From Allobosea lathyri (lineage in GTDB: Bacteria > Pseudomonadota > Alphaproteobacteria > Rhizobiales > Beijerinckiaceae), in the NCBI RefSeq assembly GCF_900108245.1, contig NZ_FNUY01000019.1, forward strand, positions 1-64,000: 64,000 nt of DNA, given 5' to 3'. Below are positions 52,467 to 60,976 of this stretch, piece by piece (positions within the stretch are counted from its first letter, which is position 1; every line of letters begins with the position of its first letter). Position numbers and translations under genes: made by a program. The notes below the pieces were generated by a model. That model searched no databases. It was given only the letters and a program-made list of their open reading frames with translations, and was not told the origin of the DNA.

Positions 52467-53021
52467 ATGGAGCACAACGCACTGCCGCCGCCGGCGGAGA
52501 CGAGCCTTCCGCGCAAGAATGCGACGGATCGCTTCATTGAAAGCATAGAATGGATTGCCGCCGCCGCTGTAGGCATTGTTGCAGCCAATATCTTCATCTC
52601 GGTACTGCTGCGCTATTTTTTCAGCGTATCCATACCAGACAGCTATGATTTCGGCCGCATGCTTCTCGGCATCCTCATATTCTGGGGAATCGCCGCGACG
52701 AGTTATCGCGGCACGCACATCACCGTCGATCTGATCTGGGACTTCGCCGGTCCGCGCGGAAAGCGCCAGATCGACATCTTTGCCACCTTGGTTCTGCTTT
52801 TCGTCGTTTCGACGCAGACGATCATGCTCTTCGACAAGGTCGTCACGACAAAAGCCCAGAACATCCTGACCTATGATCTGCAGATACCGACATGGCCGTT
52901 CTTTGCAATCGCGTGGCTCGGGGATGTCTCGGCAGTGATCCTGATCGCCGTGCGTACGGCCCGCCTCATCGTCAACCCGATCCCGATCGACGAACCCCGT
53001 AACCTCGAAGCGACGGAGTAG
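52467..53021 (+). CDS. TRAP transporter small permease (DctQ)
   Basis: A 184-residue protein with four hydrophobic segments and the DctQ markers DSYDFGRMLLGILIFWGIAA and RGTHITVDLIWDFAGP. It couples the binding protein to the large permease. Starts 115 bases after dctP; the gap holds no gene. Confidence 0.86.
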   Translation: MEHNALPPPAETSLPRKNATDRFIESIEWIAAAAVGIVAANIFISVLLRYFFSVSIPDSYDFGRMLLGILIFWGIAATSYRGTHITVDLIWDFAGPRGKRQIDIFATLVLLFVVSTQTIMLFDKVVTTKAQNILTYDLQIPTWPFFAIAWLGDVSAVILIAVRTARLIVNPIPIDEPRNLEATE

Positions 53022-53027
53022 CCGGCG

Positions 53028-54326
53028 ATGTCCCAAGATGTCATCGCCGCCGGAAGCTTCGTCGTACTGTTTGCCTTGATGCTGCTTCGCGTGCCGGTTG
53101 GCATGGCGATGGGGCTTGTCGGCATCACCGGCTTTGGCCTGATCACGGGGTTTGGGCCTGCCCTCAAGCTCGTCGGCCAGACGTCGATGCGAACCGTGAC
53201 GGACTACACGTTCGGCGTCATTCCCATGTTCCTGCTGATGGGCGCGTTCGTGACCAACTCCGGCATGAGCCGGGAACTGTTCCGCGCCGCCAATACGTTC
53301 ATCGGCCATCTGCGCGGCGGGCTCGCCTTCGCGACGATCGTGGCCTGTGCTGGCTTTGCCGCCATCTCGGGCTCATCGGTCGCGACCGCCGCGACCTTCT
53401 CGACGGTCGCCTATCCCGAGATGCGGCGGGCGAAATATCCGCGATCCATTGCGGCCGGAACCATCGCCGCGGGCGGTACGCTGGGGGCCATGTTCCCGCC
53501 ATCGACCGTCCTGGTGGTCTACGGCATCATCACCGAGCAGGACATCGCGAAGCTGTTCATGGCGGGCGTCCTCCCGGGTCTCCTGGCCGTGGGGATGTAT
53601 CTTCTCACGATCGCGCTCATCGGCTTGGTCCGGCCGGAACTTGTGCCGGCCGGCCCGCGAAGCTCCAATTCGGAGCGTCTAGCCGCCGTAAAGGACGTCT
53701 GGGCCCCTTTGTTGCTCTTTCTGTTCGTGATGGGCGGCCTCTACGGCGGATTGTTCACGCCCACGGAAGCCGGCGGCATGGGTGCTAGCGGCGCGTTCAT
53801 CATCGGCGTCGTACGCGGGAAGCTTCCGCGAAAGGCAATCCTGGCGTCCCTGCTGCAGGCGACACGGACGGCGGCGGCCGTGTTCACCATTTTGATCGGC
53901 GCCTTGCTTTTCGGTTACTTTCTCACCATCACCGGAACACCCCAGCGGATCACCGAATTCCTCACCGGCCTTGGTCTGGCTCGCTACACCATCCTGATCT
54001 TGATCCTGGTGATGTATCTAGTTCTCGGCTGCCTGATGGACGCCATGGCGATGATCATCCTGACGGTGCCGATCATCTTTCCCGTGATCGTAGCACTGGG
54101 GTTCGACCCGATCTGGTTCGGCGTCATCATCGTGATGACGGTGGAGTTGGGTCTCATCCATCCTCCGGTGGGCATGAACGTCTTCGTCATCAAGAGCGTC
54201 ATTCAGGACATCAGCTTCTCGACGATCTTTCGAGGGGTTGCGCCTTTCATCGTCACCGACCTGATCCGCCTGGTGATCCTGGTCGCGTTCCCGGTGATCG
54301 CCATATGGCTTCCGAGCCGAATGTAG
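53028..54326 (+). CDS. TRAP transporter large permease (DctM)
   Basis: A 432-residue membrane protein with about twelve hydrophobic segments: LMLLRVPVGMAMGLVGITGF, AIMFPPST-like TLGAMFPPSTVLVVYGIITE, FTPTEAGGMGASGAFIIGV and LIHPPVGMNVFVIKSV, all DctM signatures. It moves the substrate with sodium. Separated from dctQ by 6 bases, so co-translated. Confidence 0.92.
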   Translation: MSQDVIAAGSFVVLFALMLLRVPVGMAMGLVGITGFGLITGFGPALKLVGQTSMRTVTDYTFGVIPMFLLMGAFVTNSGMSRELFRAANTFIGHLRGGLAFATIVACAGFAAISGSSVATAATFSTVAYPEMRRAKYPRSIAAGTIAAGGTLGAMFPPSTVLVVYGIITEQDIAKLFMAGVLPGLLAVGMYLLTIALIGLVRPELVPAGPRSSNSERLAAVKDVWAPLLLFLFVMGGLYGGLFTPTEAGGMGASGAFIIGVVRGKLPRKAILASLLQATRTAAAVFTILIGALLFGYFLTITGTPQRITEFLTGLGLARYTILILILVMYLVLGCLMDAMAMIILTVPIIFPVIVALGFDPIWFGVIIVMTVELGLIHPPVGMNVFVIKSVIQDISFSTIFRGVAPFIVTDLIRLVILVAFPVIAIWLPSRM

Positions 54327-54402
54327 ACTGCCTTCATCGACAGGGGGCACGACGGCCGGCGTACTCGAGAGGCGGAACAGCTATCGCAGACTGACGAGGC
54401 CC

Positions 54403-56154
54403 GTGGGCCAGATGGAACTGAACATGCAGAGAATAGACAATGGAATTTCGGCTTCAAACGGCGTGTCGATCGCGAGGAGACCAAACTCCAGCCCGATCGG
54501 CCATGTCGGCTTCGCCGTCGCGGAGGCGTTGAACAGCCTCAACGCAGCAATCTGCTTTGGCGTATCTGGTTCGACCAACTACTACGTCTGCGAGGCCCTG
54601 GGGCGACTCGGCGTCCGCTACATCGCCGCAGGACATGAATGTAATGCGATCGCGATGGCAGACGCATTCGCGAGGCATAGCGGAAGACTGACCCTGGCCA
54701 GCGTTCATGCAGGGCCGGGTTTGACCAATGCGATCACAGCGATAGCGGAAGCGGCCAAGGCCAGAACGCCCCTTTTGGTACTTGCCGGCGACGTTGCAGT
54801 TGGAGATGTCCTCTCCAACTTCCACATCGATCAAGATGCGCTCGTCCGATCGGTGGGAGCCGTCCCGGAGCGGCTTGGATCGGCCGCATCCGCTGTCGAA
54901 GACGTCGTCCGCTCGTGCGAGACGGCCATACGCGAGAGGCGGACCGTGGTGCTCAGCATGCCGCAGGACATCCTGCAGTCGCCGGCGCCCCCCGTCGCCA
55001 TTCGCCTCCTTGAGCGGAAACCGCCAGCGGAACCGGACAGCGGGCTCGTTCATGAGGTGGCCCAGCGGCTCGTCGCGGCAAAGCGGCCCCTCATCCTGGC
55101 CGGGCGAGGAGCGGTCATCGCCGACGCAGGCCAGATCCTTGGCCAACTGGCTGCGGAGGTCGATGCCTTGCTGGCGACCACCGCCCGCGCACACGGGCTC
55201 TTCGCCAACGAGCCATGGTCTGTCGGCATCATGGGCGGGTTTTCGCCACCGGCAATGGCCGAGCTGATACGTCAGAGCGACATCGTGGTCGGGTTCGGCG
55301 CGACCTTTACCCACTGGACCACCCAAGCTGGTCGGCTTATCGCCAGCGACGCCACCGTGATCCAGATCGATTCCGATGTTTCACGGCTCGGGTGCCAGCG
55401 CGGCGTCGATATCGCTCTATTGGGCGACGCGCGCGTCACCGCGGAAAAAATTCTACACGCCGCCCAGGAGTTGAAAAGGGGTGGTGTGAAAGGATGGCGA
55501 AACGAGATGACCGCCACGGTCTTGGCAGGCCGCGAAGGCGATTTGCGATCTTATGCCGATACATCGACGACGGAGTTTATCGATCCGCGCACGCTGTGTA
55601 TCGAGCTCGACGCACTACTACCGCCTGAACGCACGATCGCGAACGATGGCGGCCACTTCCAAGGCTGGCCTCCTTTGTACCTGACCGTGCCCGATGCCGC
55701 AGCCTGGTCCTTCGCGATGTCGTTCTCGTCAACCGGCTTGGGGCTGGGAACGGCGATCGGCGCGGCACTCGCCCATCCAGAACGACTTACCGTCCTGTGC
55801 GCAGGCGATGGCGGGTTCATGATGTCGCTTTCCGACCTCCAGACCGCGGTGAACCTCAAGTTGCGCATGTGCATCGTTATCTTCAACGACGCCTCCTACG
55901 CTGCCGAAGTCCATGAGTTCGGTCCGCTGGGCTATCAAACCTCCATTGCCACTTTTCCGGTCACCGATTTCGCAGCCATTGCCCGGGGGACTGGTGCGGC
56001 AGGCACGATCGTGCGCACGAAGTCTGATCTTGCCGACCTTCGCCAATGGGTGGGGCAAGGCTGCAACGGGGTTTATCTAGTCGATGCACGGATCAATCCG
56101 GACCTCGCGGCGGACTGGTTTTCGGAGCTTCTAAGGCAGAAGCATGCGCATTGA
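54403..56154 (+). CDS. thiamine-diphosphate-dependent enzyme, acetolactate synthase-like
   Basis: A 583-residue ThDP enzyme with the three standard domains. Cofactor-activating Glu79 is in AAGHECNAIAMADAFAR; the ThDP/Mg motif runs from AGDGGFMMSLSDLQTAVNL (GDG at 468-470) to FNDASY (Asn495). Related to acetolactate synthase, glyoxylate carboligase, benzoylformate decarboxylase and sulfoacetaldehyde acetyltransferase; no subgroup is clear. Starts at GTG 54403, ATG 54412 and ATG 54424 are all possible; GAGG at 54394-54397 favours the first. It follows dctM by 76 bases and may decarboxylate the 2-oxo acid made from the imported compound. Confidence 0.8.
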   Translation: MGQMELNMQRIDNGISASNGVSIARRPNSSPIGHVGFAVAEALNSLNAAICFGVSGSTNYYVCEALGRLGVRYIAAGHECNAIAMADAFARHSGRLTLASVHAGPGLTNAITAIAEAAKARTPLLVLAGDVAVGDVLSNFHIDQDALVRSVGAVPERLGSAASAVEDVVRSCETAIRERRTVVLSMPQDILQSPAPPVAIRLLERKPPAEPDSGLVHEVAQRLVAAKRPLILAGRGAVIADAGQILGQLAAEVDALLATTARAHGLFANEPWSVGIMGGFSPPAMAELIRQSDIVVGFGATFTHWTTQAGRLIASDATVIQIDSDVSRLGCQRGVDIALLGDARVTAEKILHAAQELKRGGVKGWRNEMTATVLAGREGDLRSYADTSTTEFIDPRTLCIELDALLPPERTIANDGGHFQGWPPLYLTVPDAAAWSFAMSFSSTGLGLGTAIGAALAHPERLTVLCAGDGGFMMSLSDLQTAVNLKLRMCIVIFNDASYAAEVHEFGPLGYQTSIATFPVTDFAAIARGTGAAGTIVRTKSDLADLRQWVGQGCNGVYLVDARINPDLAADWFSELLRQKHAH

Positions 56155-56607
56155 GGTCAGTCCCTGCCAGGCCTCGAGCACGGCCTGCGCCAGCGCCATG
56201 CCCGAGGCCTCCCGTGGCCTGACAAAAGATTCGCAAAGACCGTCGATCGGACGCGACCGGCTGCCATGCTCGCGATTAAGCCGGATAAGCGCACGTCCGT
56301 GATCGGCAACGCTTGTCAAAAGTTCGCTGAGAAAGACCTATCCATGCGATCATTCCGAATCCCGGATCCGAAAGACCATTCGAAGGCCGAGCTGGATGGA
56401 GCGCATATGGGGCTTCGAATATTACGCGAAGAGTTCGCGTGAGCTGATGCTACGTCCCGAGCATTCGCACACTTCACCTGCAAGGCTTGCGAGGCCTTGT
56501 TGCGAAATGCACCCGAAAATCGAGCGCAAAAAACCTCTCCACTCAGTATGCTTCGGCCATCTTGGCGGATGGAAGGCCCGTTCGCAGCTATCGAAGCGGA
56601 GCTAAGC
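56155..56607. other. 453-base gap without a recognised gene
   Basis: No protein family is recognised on either strand. A 32-codon plus-strand reading (from ATG 56343, MRSFRIPDPKDHSKAELDG...) lacks a clear ribosome site. The region probably contains the promoter of the PLP enzyme gene and possibly decayed sequence. Confidence 0.4.
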
Positions 56608-58110
56608 ATGTCGTTCCCGGGCTCAGGTCTATTGGACTCGATTGAGATCGTAGATGCCCAAGCGCGCTCCGCTGCCATACGTCGAGCTCGCGCTCGCGGG
56701 GTTCGGCTTCCGACCTTTTCGCAGCTGGCAGGCATCACTCCGATACCAGCTGATATAACTGCAAACCTTCAGGGCGTGGATCCCGATGCGCCCGAATCGG
56801 ACAATCTCTGGCGGGTCAATTGGTTCAACGCGGAGGATCGCAGAACAATTGCCGGACTTCCTCGGCATTTTGTGCTGCCGAAGGCATTGACGGGCGTTGA
56901 TGCGCCAATTGTGGTGATGGTTGGGGCCCATTTTCCCATGATCGGGGCGCATAAAGTGCTCCCGGCTTACGCCGGTCTCGTGACCAAGCTTGTGTCCGGC
57001 AGATTCGACCCGGAGCGCCATCGCGCAGTTTGGCCCTCGACTGGGAATTACTGCCGCGGCGGCGTTGCGATCTCCCGGATACTCGGTTGCGACGGATTAG
57101 CCGTGTTGCCGGAGGGAATGAGTCGCGAACGCTTTGAGTGGTTGGAAAGGTGGGTCGCAGATCCGTCCCACATCATCCGCACGAAAGGCACCGAGAGCAA
57201 CGTCAAGGAAATATACGACGCATGCCATACCCTTGAGCTCGATGACAGCAATGTCATCCTCAATCAGTTTTCCGCATTTCCTAACTACATGGCTCATTAC
57301 CTCTGCACTGGGACGGCGTGCGGAAAGGTGTTCGAGAATTTCGCACGAAAGGCCGCGGGCTCCCGATTGGCAGCTTTTGTCGCTGCTACCGGCTCGTCCG
57401 GCACCATCGCCGCCGGCGACTACCTCAAGGCGGTGTACGGCACACGGATCGCCGCGGTCGAAGCTCTAGAATGCCCGACATTACTCGAAGGCGGTTACGG
57501 AGAGCACAACATCCAAGGCATTGGCGACAAGCATGTGCCCTTAATACATAATGTAATGAATTTAGATTATATTATCGGCGTATCTGATCAATCGACCAAC
57601 GCATTAAACGTTCTGTTTAGAGGTGAGTCGAATCGCACCGCGTTGAGAAAGCTCTTGGGTGTCCAACGATCTGATCTTGTGAGTTTTGATAACGTTGGCA
57701 TCTCGGGCTTCGCCAATATCGTCGCTTCCATCAAACTCGCGAAATACATGGATTTTGGCCCCGACGATGTCATCGTCACGATGGCTACTGATGGCGCTCA
57801 ACTTTATGAGAGCGAAGCGGCAGCTATGATCGAGAGGCACATTCCGAAAGACATCCCACAGAATGACTTTCACGCCATGCTTCGGCGTTGCCTGCATGAG
57901 CCTGTGGCAGACTCAGTAATCGAAACGACGGGGCGCGACCGACGCAGAGTTTTCAATCTTGGCTACTACACCTGGGTCGAGCAGCAGGGCGTGAGCGTCG
58001 AGGACTTCGATGCACGCCGCAGCCAAGCTTTCTGGAAGGGAGTCGCCAGCTCCTATCAAGCCTGGGACGACTTGATCGAGGACTTCAATGCGGAAGTTGG
58101 ACTGAACTAG
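56608..58110 (+). CDS. fold-type II PLP-dependent enzyme, cysteine-synthase-like, long form
   Basis: A 500-residue protein of the tryptophan-synthase-beta/cysteine-synthase superfamily. Lys116 in MIGAHKVLPAYAGL is the likely Schiff-base lysine, STGNYCRGG (144-152) matches the substrate loop, and TGSSGTIAAGDYLK (261-274) is the phosphate-binding loop. It is about 180 residues longer than a typical cysteine synthase, with added N- and C-terminal parts. Reaction unknown: a beta-replacement, lyase or deaminase on an amino acid is expected. ATG 56608 has GGAG at 56598-56601. A tract at about 57540-57610 is notably AT-rich compared with neighbours, hinting at transfer from a lower-GC source. Confidence 0.75.
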   Translation: MSFPGSGLLDSIEIVDAQARSAAIRRARARGVRLPTFSQLAGITPIPADITANLQGVDPDAPESDNLWRVNWFNAEDRRTIAGLPRHFVLPKALTGVDAPIVVMVGAHFPMIGAHKVLPAYAGLVTKLVSGRFDPERHRAVWPSTGNYCRGGVAISRILGCDGLAVLPEGMSRERFEWLERWVADPSHIIRTKGTESNVKEIYDACHTLELDDSNVILNQFSAFPNYMAHYLCTGTACGKVFENFARKAAGSRLAAFVAATGSSGTIAAGDYLKAVYGTRIAAVEALECPTLLEGGYGEHNIQGIGDKHVPLIHNVMNLDYIIGVSDQSTNALNVLFRGESNRTALRKLLGVQRSDLVSFDNVGISGFANIVASIKLAKYMDFGPDDVIVTMATDGAQLYESEAAAMIERHIPKDIPQNDFHAMLRRCLHEPVADSVIETTGRDRRRVFNLGYYTWVEQQGVSVEDFDARRSQAFWKGVASSYQAWDDLIEDFNAEVGLN

Positions 58111-58112
58111 CA

Positions 58113-59090
58113 CTACTTTGGCAGATTCTTAGAACTGAACCGGCGGTGGCAGTCCGGACATCGGTTTCGGGCGGCCGTTCGAGTGCGGCCATGGTAGCTG
58201 CGTGGATAGCCGGAAGGGTTGGCTAGGGCGGCGGGCCCTGGATTCTTTTTTCCCGCTTCGCCTGCTTGAGGCGCAGGCATTGAAGGGAGGAATAGGCTCA
58301 TGGTCATTGAGCGCGTGCCGGTGCAGCCCCCGTCCATGATCGTCCCTCGAAGTGGTCGAGGCCAAGGTCCTTCTTCAGTTGCTGATGCGCCTGCTCGCAG
58401 ATCCAGCGCGGCTCGATGACGCCGGCCAAGCGCTTGAGTGACGTGTCGGCGGGCAGGTTAGAGAGGCAGGTTACACAAGCCTCCTCTCCCGCAGTGTTGC
58501 TGTCCCATGTCGCCGAACCTCTTGGGCAGCTCGTCAGCCAACTTGATCCGCATGGCGGCGAAGCGGGCCTTCAGCGGCCCCTTGTGCCGCGCCGCCACTC
58601 AACGTGCGCCAGGGCGCCGCCGCCAGCGTCATCTCCACCGATATCGACTTCGCGTCGGGCACGTGTTCTGCGCGGGCGGCCGCGCCCGGCGACGCGAAAG
58701 ATGAAGTCAACCGGATAGACCTTCTGGCGCGCCCCAATGCCGACGGCCCAGGCGAGTCTACAGTCGCTCAGACCCTGCCGGAACCGCGCGGAGAGGCCAT
58801 AACCGGTATCGGCCAGCACGCAGCCGAAGCGCAGACTGACAGTGCGTGCCCGGTCGATCTCAGCGAGCGCATCTCGGGCTTAGTCCGATAGTCTCGGTGA
58901 CCGTCCGGCACGCCGGCCCGGCCCAGTCGCGCGGGATCGCTCGTCGAACTCTCGGGCAGGATCAGCCGCAACCCCACCATGAAGGGAACTTCGCCGGAAG
59001 CCAGCGTCAGCGACACCAGTGTCTGGCAGTTGGCGTTCGCTGCCGCCGCCGCCGCTTGGCGAAGATGCACCGCCAGCCATTACACCGCCA
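58113..59090 (-). pseudogene. degenerate IS701-like transposase remnant
   Basis: Short minus-strand segments in different frames line up as pieces of one IS701-like transposase: ANCQTLVSLTLASGEVPFMV and DYRTKPEM (frame of 58768-59070), then FGCVLADTGYGLSARFRQGL and AWAVGIGARQKVYPVDF (frame of 58571-58819), then the tail with TMSLFLPSMPAPQ, KKNPGPAALANPSG and CPDCHRRF (58113-58337). The frames differ, so at least two or three shifts have occurred and no full protein can be made. The Asp of LADTGYG corresponds to a catalytic Asp. Ends and inverted repeats were not located. Confidence 0.7.
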
Positions 59091-59441
59091 AAACGACGCG
59101 TCCTCCTTGCATAAAAAGTGTCACCTTGCTGAACTGAGCTCCATGAGCGGCATACATCCCAAACACCGCCAGCACGGGTTCGGGCGCAATCGCCAATTGC
59201 GGCGGCAGTTCCACCGCGACTGTTTTGGGCTCGCTCTCACCCAAAAAGCTTGCCCGCTTCGCGACTTCCCCAAAACATGTCAAAGGCATAGGCGGGCTCT
59301 TCCGATGAATGAGACGGACAATATGGTGGATGTGTGAGGACCATGGACTTGGACTCGTCAGAATCCATAGGCTGAACACTCAAGCAGGGCCGAGAATGCT
59401 AGCGCATTGCCCCCTAAGTCCCATGCCCACCAGAAGGCGGA
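59091..59441. other. gap between the transposase remnant and the Lrp pseudogene
   Basis: A minus-strand reading (59080-59379) is open for 99 codons, but I do not recognise a family in it and it overlaps the remnant. It may be further decayed mobile-element sequence. No terminator was clear. Confidence 0.35.
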
Positions 59442-59972
59442 CTACTCGTCCTCATCCTTCGGCAAGCTTATGGCCATGGAGACTTTGACCCGATCCGTCA
59501 CGACTAGAATTTTAAAGTGCTTGATATTTTTGTCTTCGAAGAAGAGCCTTTTTATCAGCTTCTCATAATACTGCATAGTCGTCACGGTAATCACCAACAT
59601 GAATTCAGTTTCACCAGCAACATATCAGCACTGCTGCACTTCTGCCGCTGAAGAGAAAAATAATTTCTTCGCCTCAAGGCGGTCGATACGCTCGTTCTCA
59701 ATTTCAACCTCTACCAGGACTGTGATTGGGTTCCCTAATGCTGCTGGGTTCAGGATCGCCTCGTTGCCGGAGATGACACCACCCTTTTGCAAGCGGCTGA
59801 TGCGCCGCTGCACCGCCGCTGTCGAAATGTTCACGAGTTCACTGATCCGACGCTGCGGACTCGAGTTGTCGGGCTGAAGGATGTCGAGGATCGCCAGATC
59901 ATGACGATCCAGATCGCGCGCACAAAGTCTTCGGTTATCGGTCATGGAATGGGACAAATCTGCGGGCTTCAC
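59442..59972 (-). pseudogene. Lrp/AsnC-family regulator interrupted by an in-frame UGA
   Basis: The frame gives an AsnC helix-turn-helix (HDLAILDILQPDNSSPQRRI, STAAVQRRISRLQKGGVISG) and half of the RAM ligand domain up to AAEVQQC, then a TGA (59625-59627). The same frame continues without a shift: YVAGETEFMLVITVTTMQYY, then KRLFFEDKN and VVTDRVKVSMAISLPKDEDE to the TAG at 59442-59444. Joined, the two parts make a normal family length of about 165-175 residues, so a single nonsense codon separates them. The family usually has an aromatic residue at that place. It is divergent from the RidA gene at 60085, a common arrangement for amino acid catabolism genes. Start could be 59972 or 59945. Confidence 0.85.
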
Positions 59973-60027
59973 TCAACAATAGAGGCGTTTTCCCGCCCAG
60001 ACGCAATATCTTACTCGCGCTGAACCT

Positions 60028-60052
60028 TGGCCGGCCGGAGGGCGGCCGGCCA
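60028..60052. repeat. GGCCGGC-rich hairpin
   Basis: TGGCCGGCC (60028-60036) pairs with GGCCGGCCA (60044-60052) across a 7-base loop. It lies 33 bases before the RidA start, similar in sequence to the hairpin ahead of the ABC binding-protein gene at 7903-7931. Confidence 0.5.
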
Positions 60053-60084
60053 GCGTTTGGCCGCTCGATAAGGAAAAGGGATAA

Positions 60085-60477
60085 ATGACCTCGATATTGC
60101 GACACAACCTCCCGAGCATGCCGCCTTCCGTCTCGCCCAGCAGCCATGCTGTGGAAGCGGACGGGCTGGTGTTCCTGACTGGACAGTTTGGTCGAGATCT
60201 GAAGGATCCAGAAGCGCCTCTTCCACCCGGTATTGCTGCCCAAACCAGGCGGACGCTCCAGAACATGCGTTCCTGTTTGGCTGACCTGGGCCTGGACATG
60301 CGAAATGTCGTCAGCGTTCGCGTCTTCCTCACTGAATTCAAGCGCGACTACGACGAGATGAACCAAGCTTACGCTGAGTTCTTTGAAGTAGAACACCGTC
60401 CAACACGGACGTGTGTTGGCGTAACCTCCATCGTTCGCGATGCACTTGTGGAGATCGACTGCATCGCAAAGCGTTAA
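60085..60477 (+). CDS. RidA-family enamine/imine deaminase (single domain)
   Basis: A 130-residue RidA protein of normal size. The catalytic Arg is in HRPTRTCVGV and the Glu in ALVEIDCIA, both conserved, in contrast to two of the three domains of the triple-RidA protein at 6651. Opening SSHAVEADGLVFLTGQFG matches the family. It hydrolyses 2-aminoacrylate-like imines. It is divergent from the broken Lrp gene and precedes the DUF1445 fragment and gamma-glutamyltransferase. Confidence 0.88.
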   Translation: MTSILRHNLPSMPPSVSPSSHAVEADGLVFLTGQFGRDLKDPEAPLPPGIAAQTRRTLQNMRSCLADLGLDMRNVVSVRVFLTEFKRDYDEMNQAYAEFFEVEHRPTRTCVGVTSIVRDALVEIDCIAKR

Positions 60478-60613
60478 AAACAAACCTCAAAACAAGAAAG
60501 TGTAGGAGCGGAATATGGCCCAACCTTCGGTTTCATCGCGCCTAGAACCTCTCGCCGAAGCCGCACCTAGAACCGCCTAAAGCTGAACGACGGGCCGGCA
60601 GTTGGAGAGCACC

Positions 60614-60955
60614 ATGCACGACATCCCCATGGAGAAGAGACTGGATCTCAGCGATCCGGCCATGATCCGGAAATCCATTCGGGCGCGCGCCTATCGTGGA
60701 TATACCGCAGGCCTCGCACCCGCACGCGTTCAGGCGAACATCTGCATCTTGCCGCGTTCCCACGCTGAGGATTTCCTTCTCTATTGCCAGAGGAATCCTC
60801 AGCCCTGCCTGCTCCTGGCTCGATCCGATGTCGGCGACCCGTTTCTTACGCCTCAGTTAGCCGTCGCTCATGCACGACCGCCGCTGTGCGTCACGCACGC
60901 TCCCTCCAGCATGCTGGTCACTGACCTCAGAAACGCGAGCCTCGCATCCTTCTGA
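60614..60955 (+). pseudogene. DUF1445 putative hydro-lyase (D-glutamate cyclase type), 3'-truncated
   Basis: The first 70-80 residues match the N-terminus of DUF1445 proteins (about 265 residues when complete): TAGLAPARVQANICILP and EDFLLYCQRNPQPCLLL. The rest (from about LAVAHARPPLCV) bears no family pattern and stops at 60955, so about two thirds of the gene is gone. A ribosome site GGAGAG is at 60604-60609, and a 113-residue product could still be made. Family members include D-glutamate cyclase, which fits the adjacent gamma-glutamyltransferase. Confidence 0.75.
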
Positions 60956-60976
60956 CCGATCGAATGAAAGCCAATC

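Noticed and set aside
59625..59627. In-frame TGA in the Lrp gene as a selenocysteine codon
   Set aside because: No SECIS-like hairpin was evident right after the codon and Lrp proteins are not known selenoproteins; a nonsense mutation is simpler.
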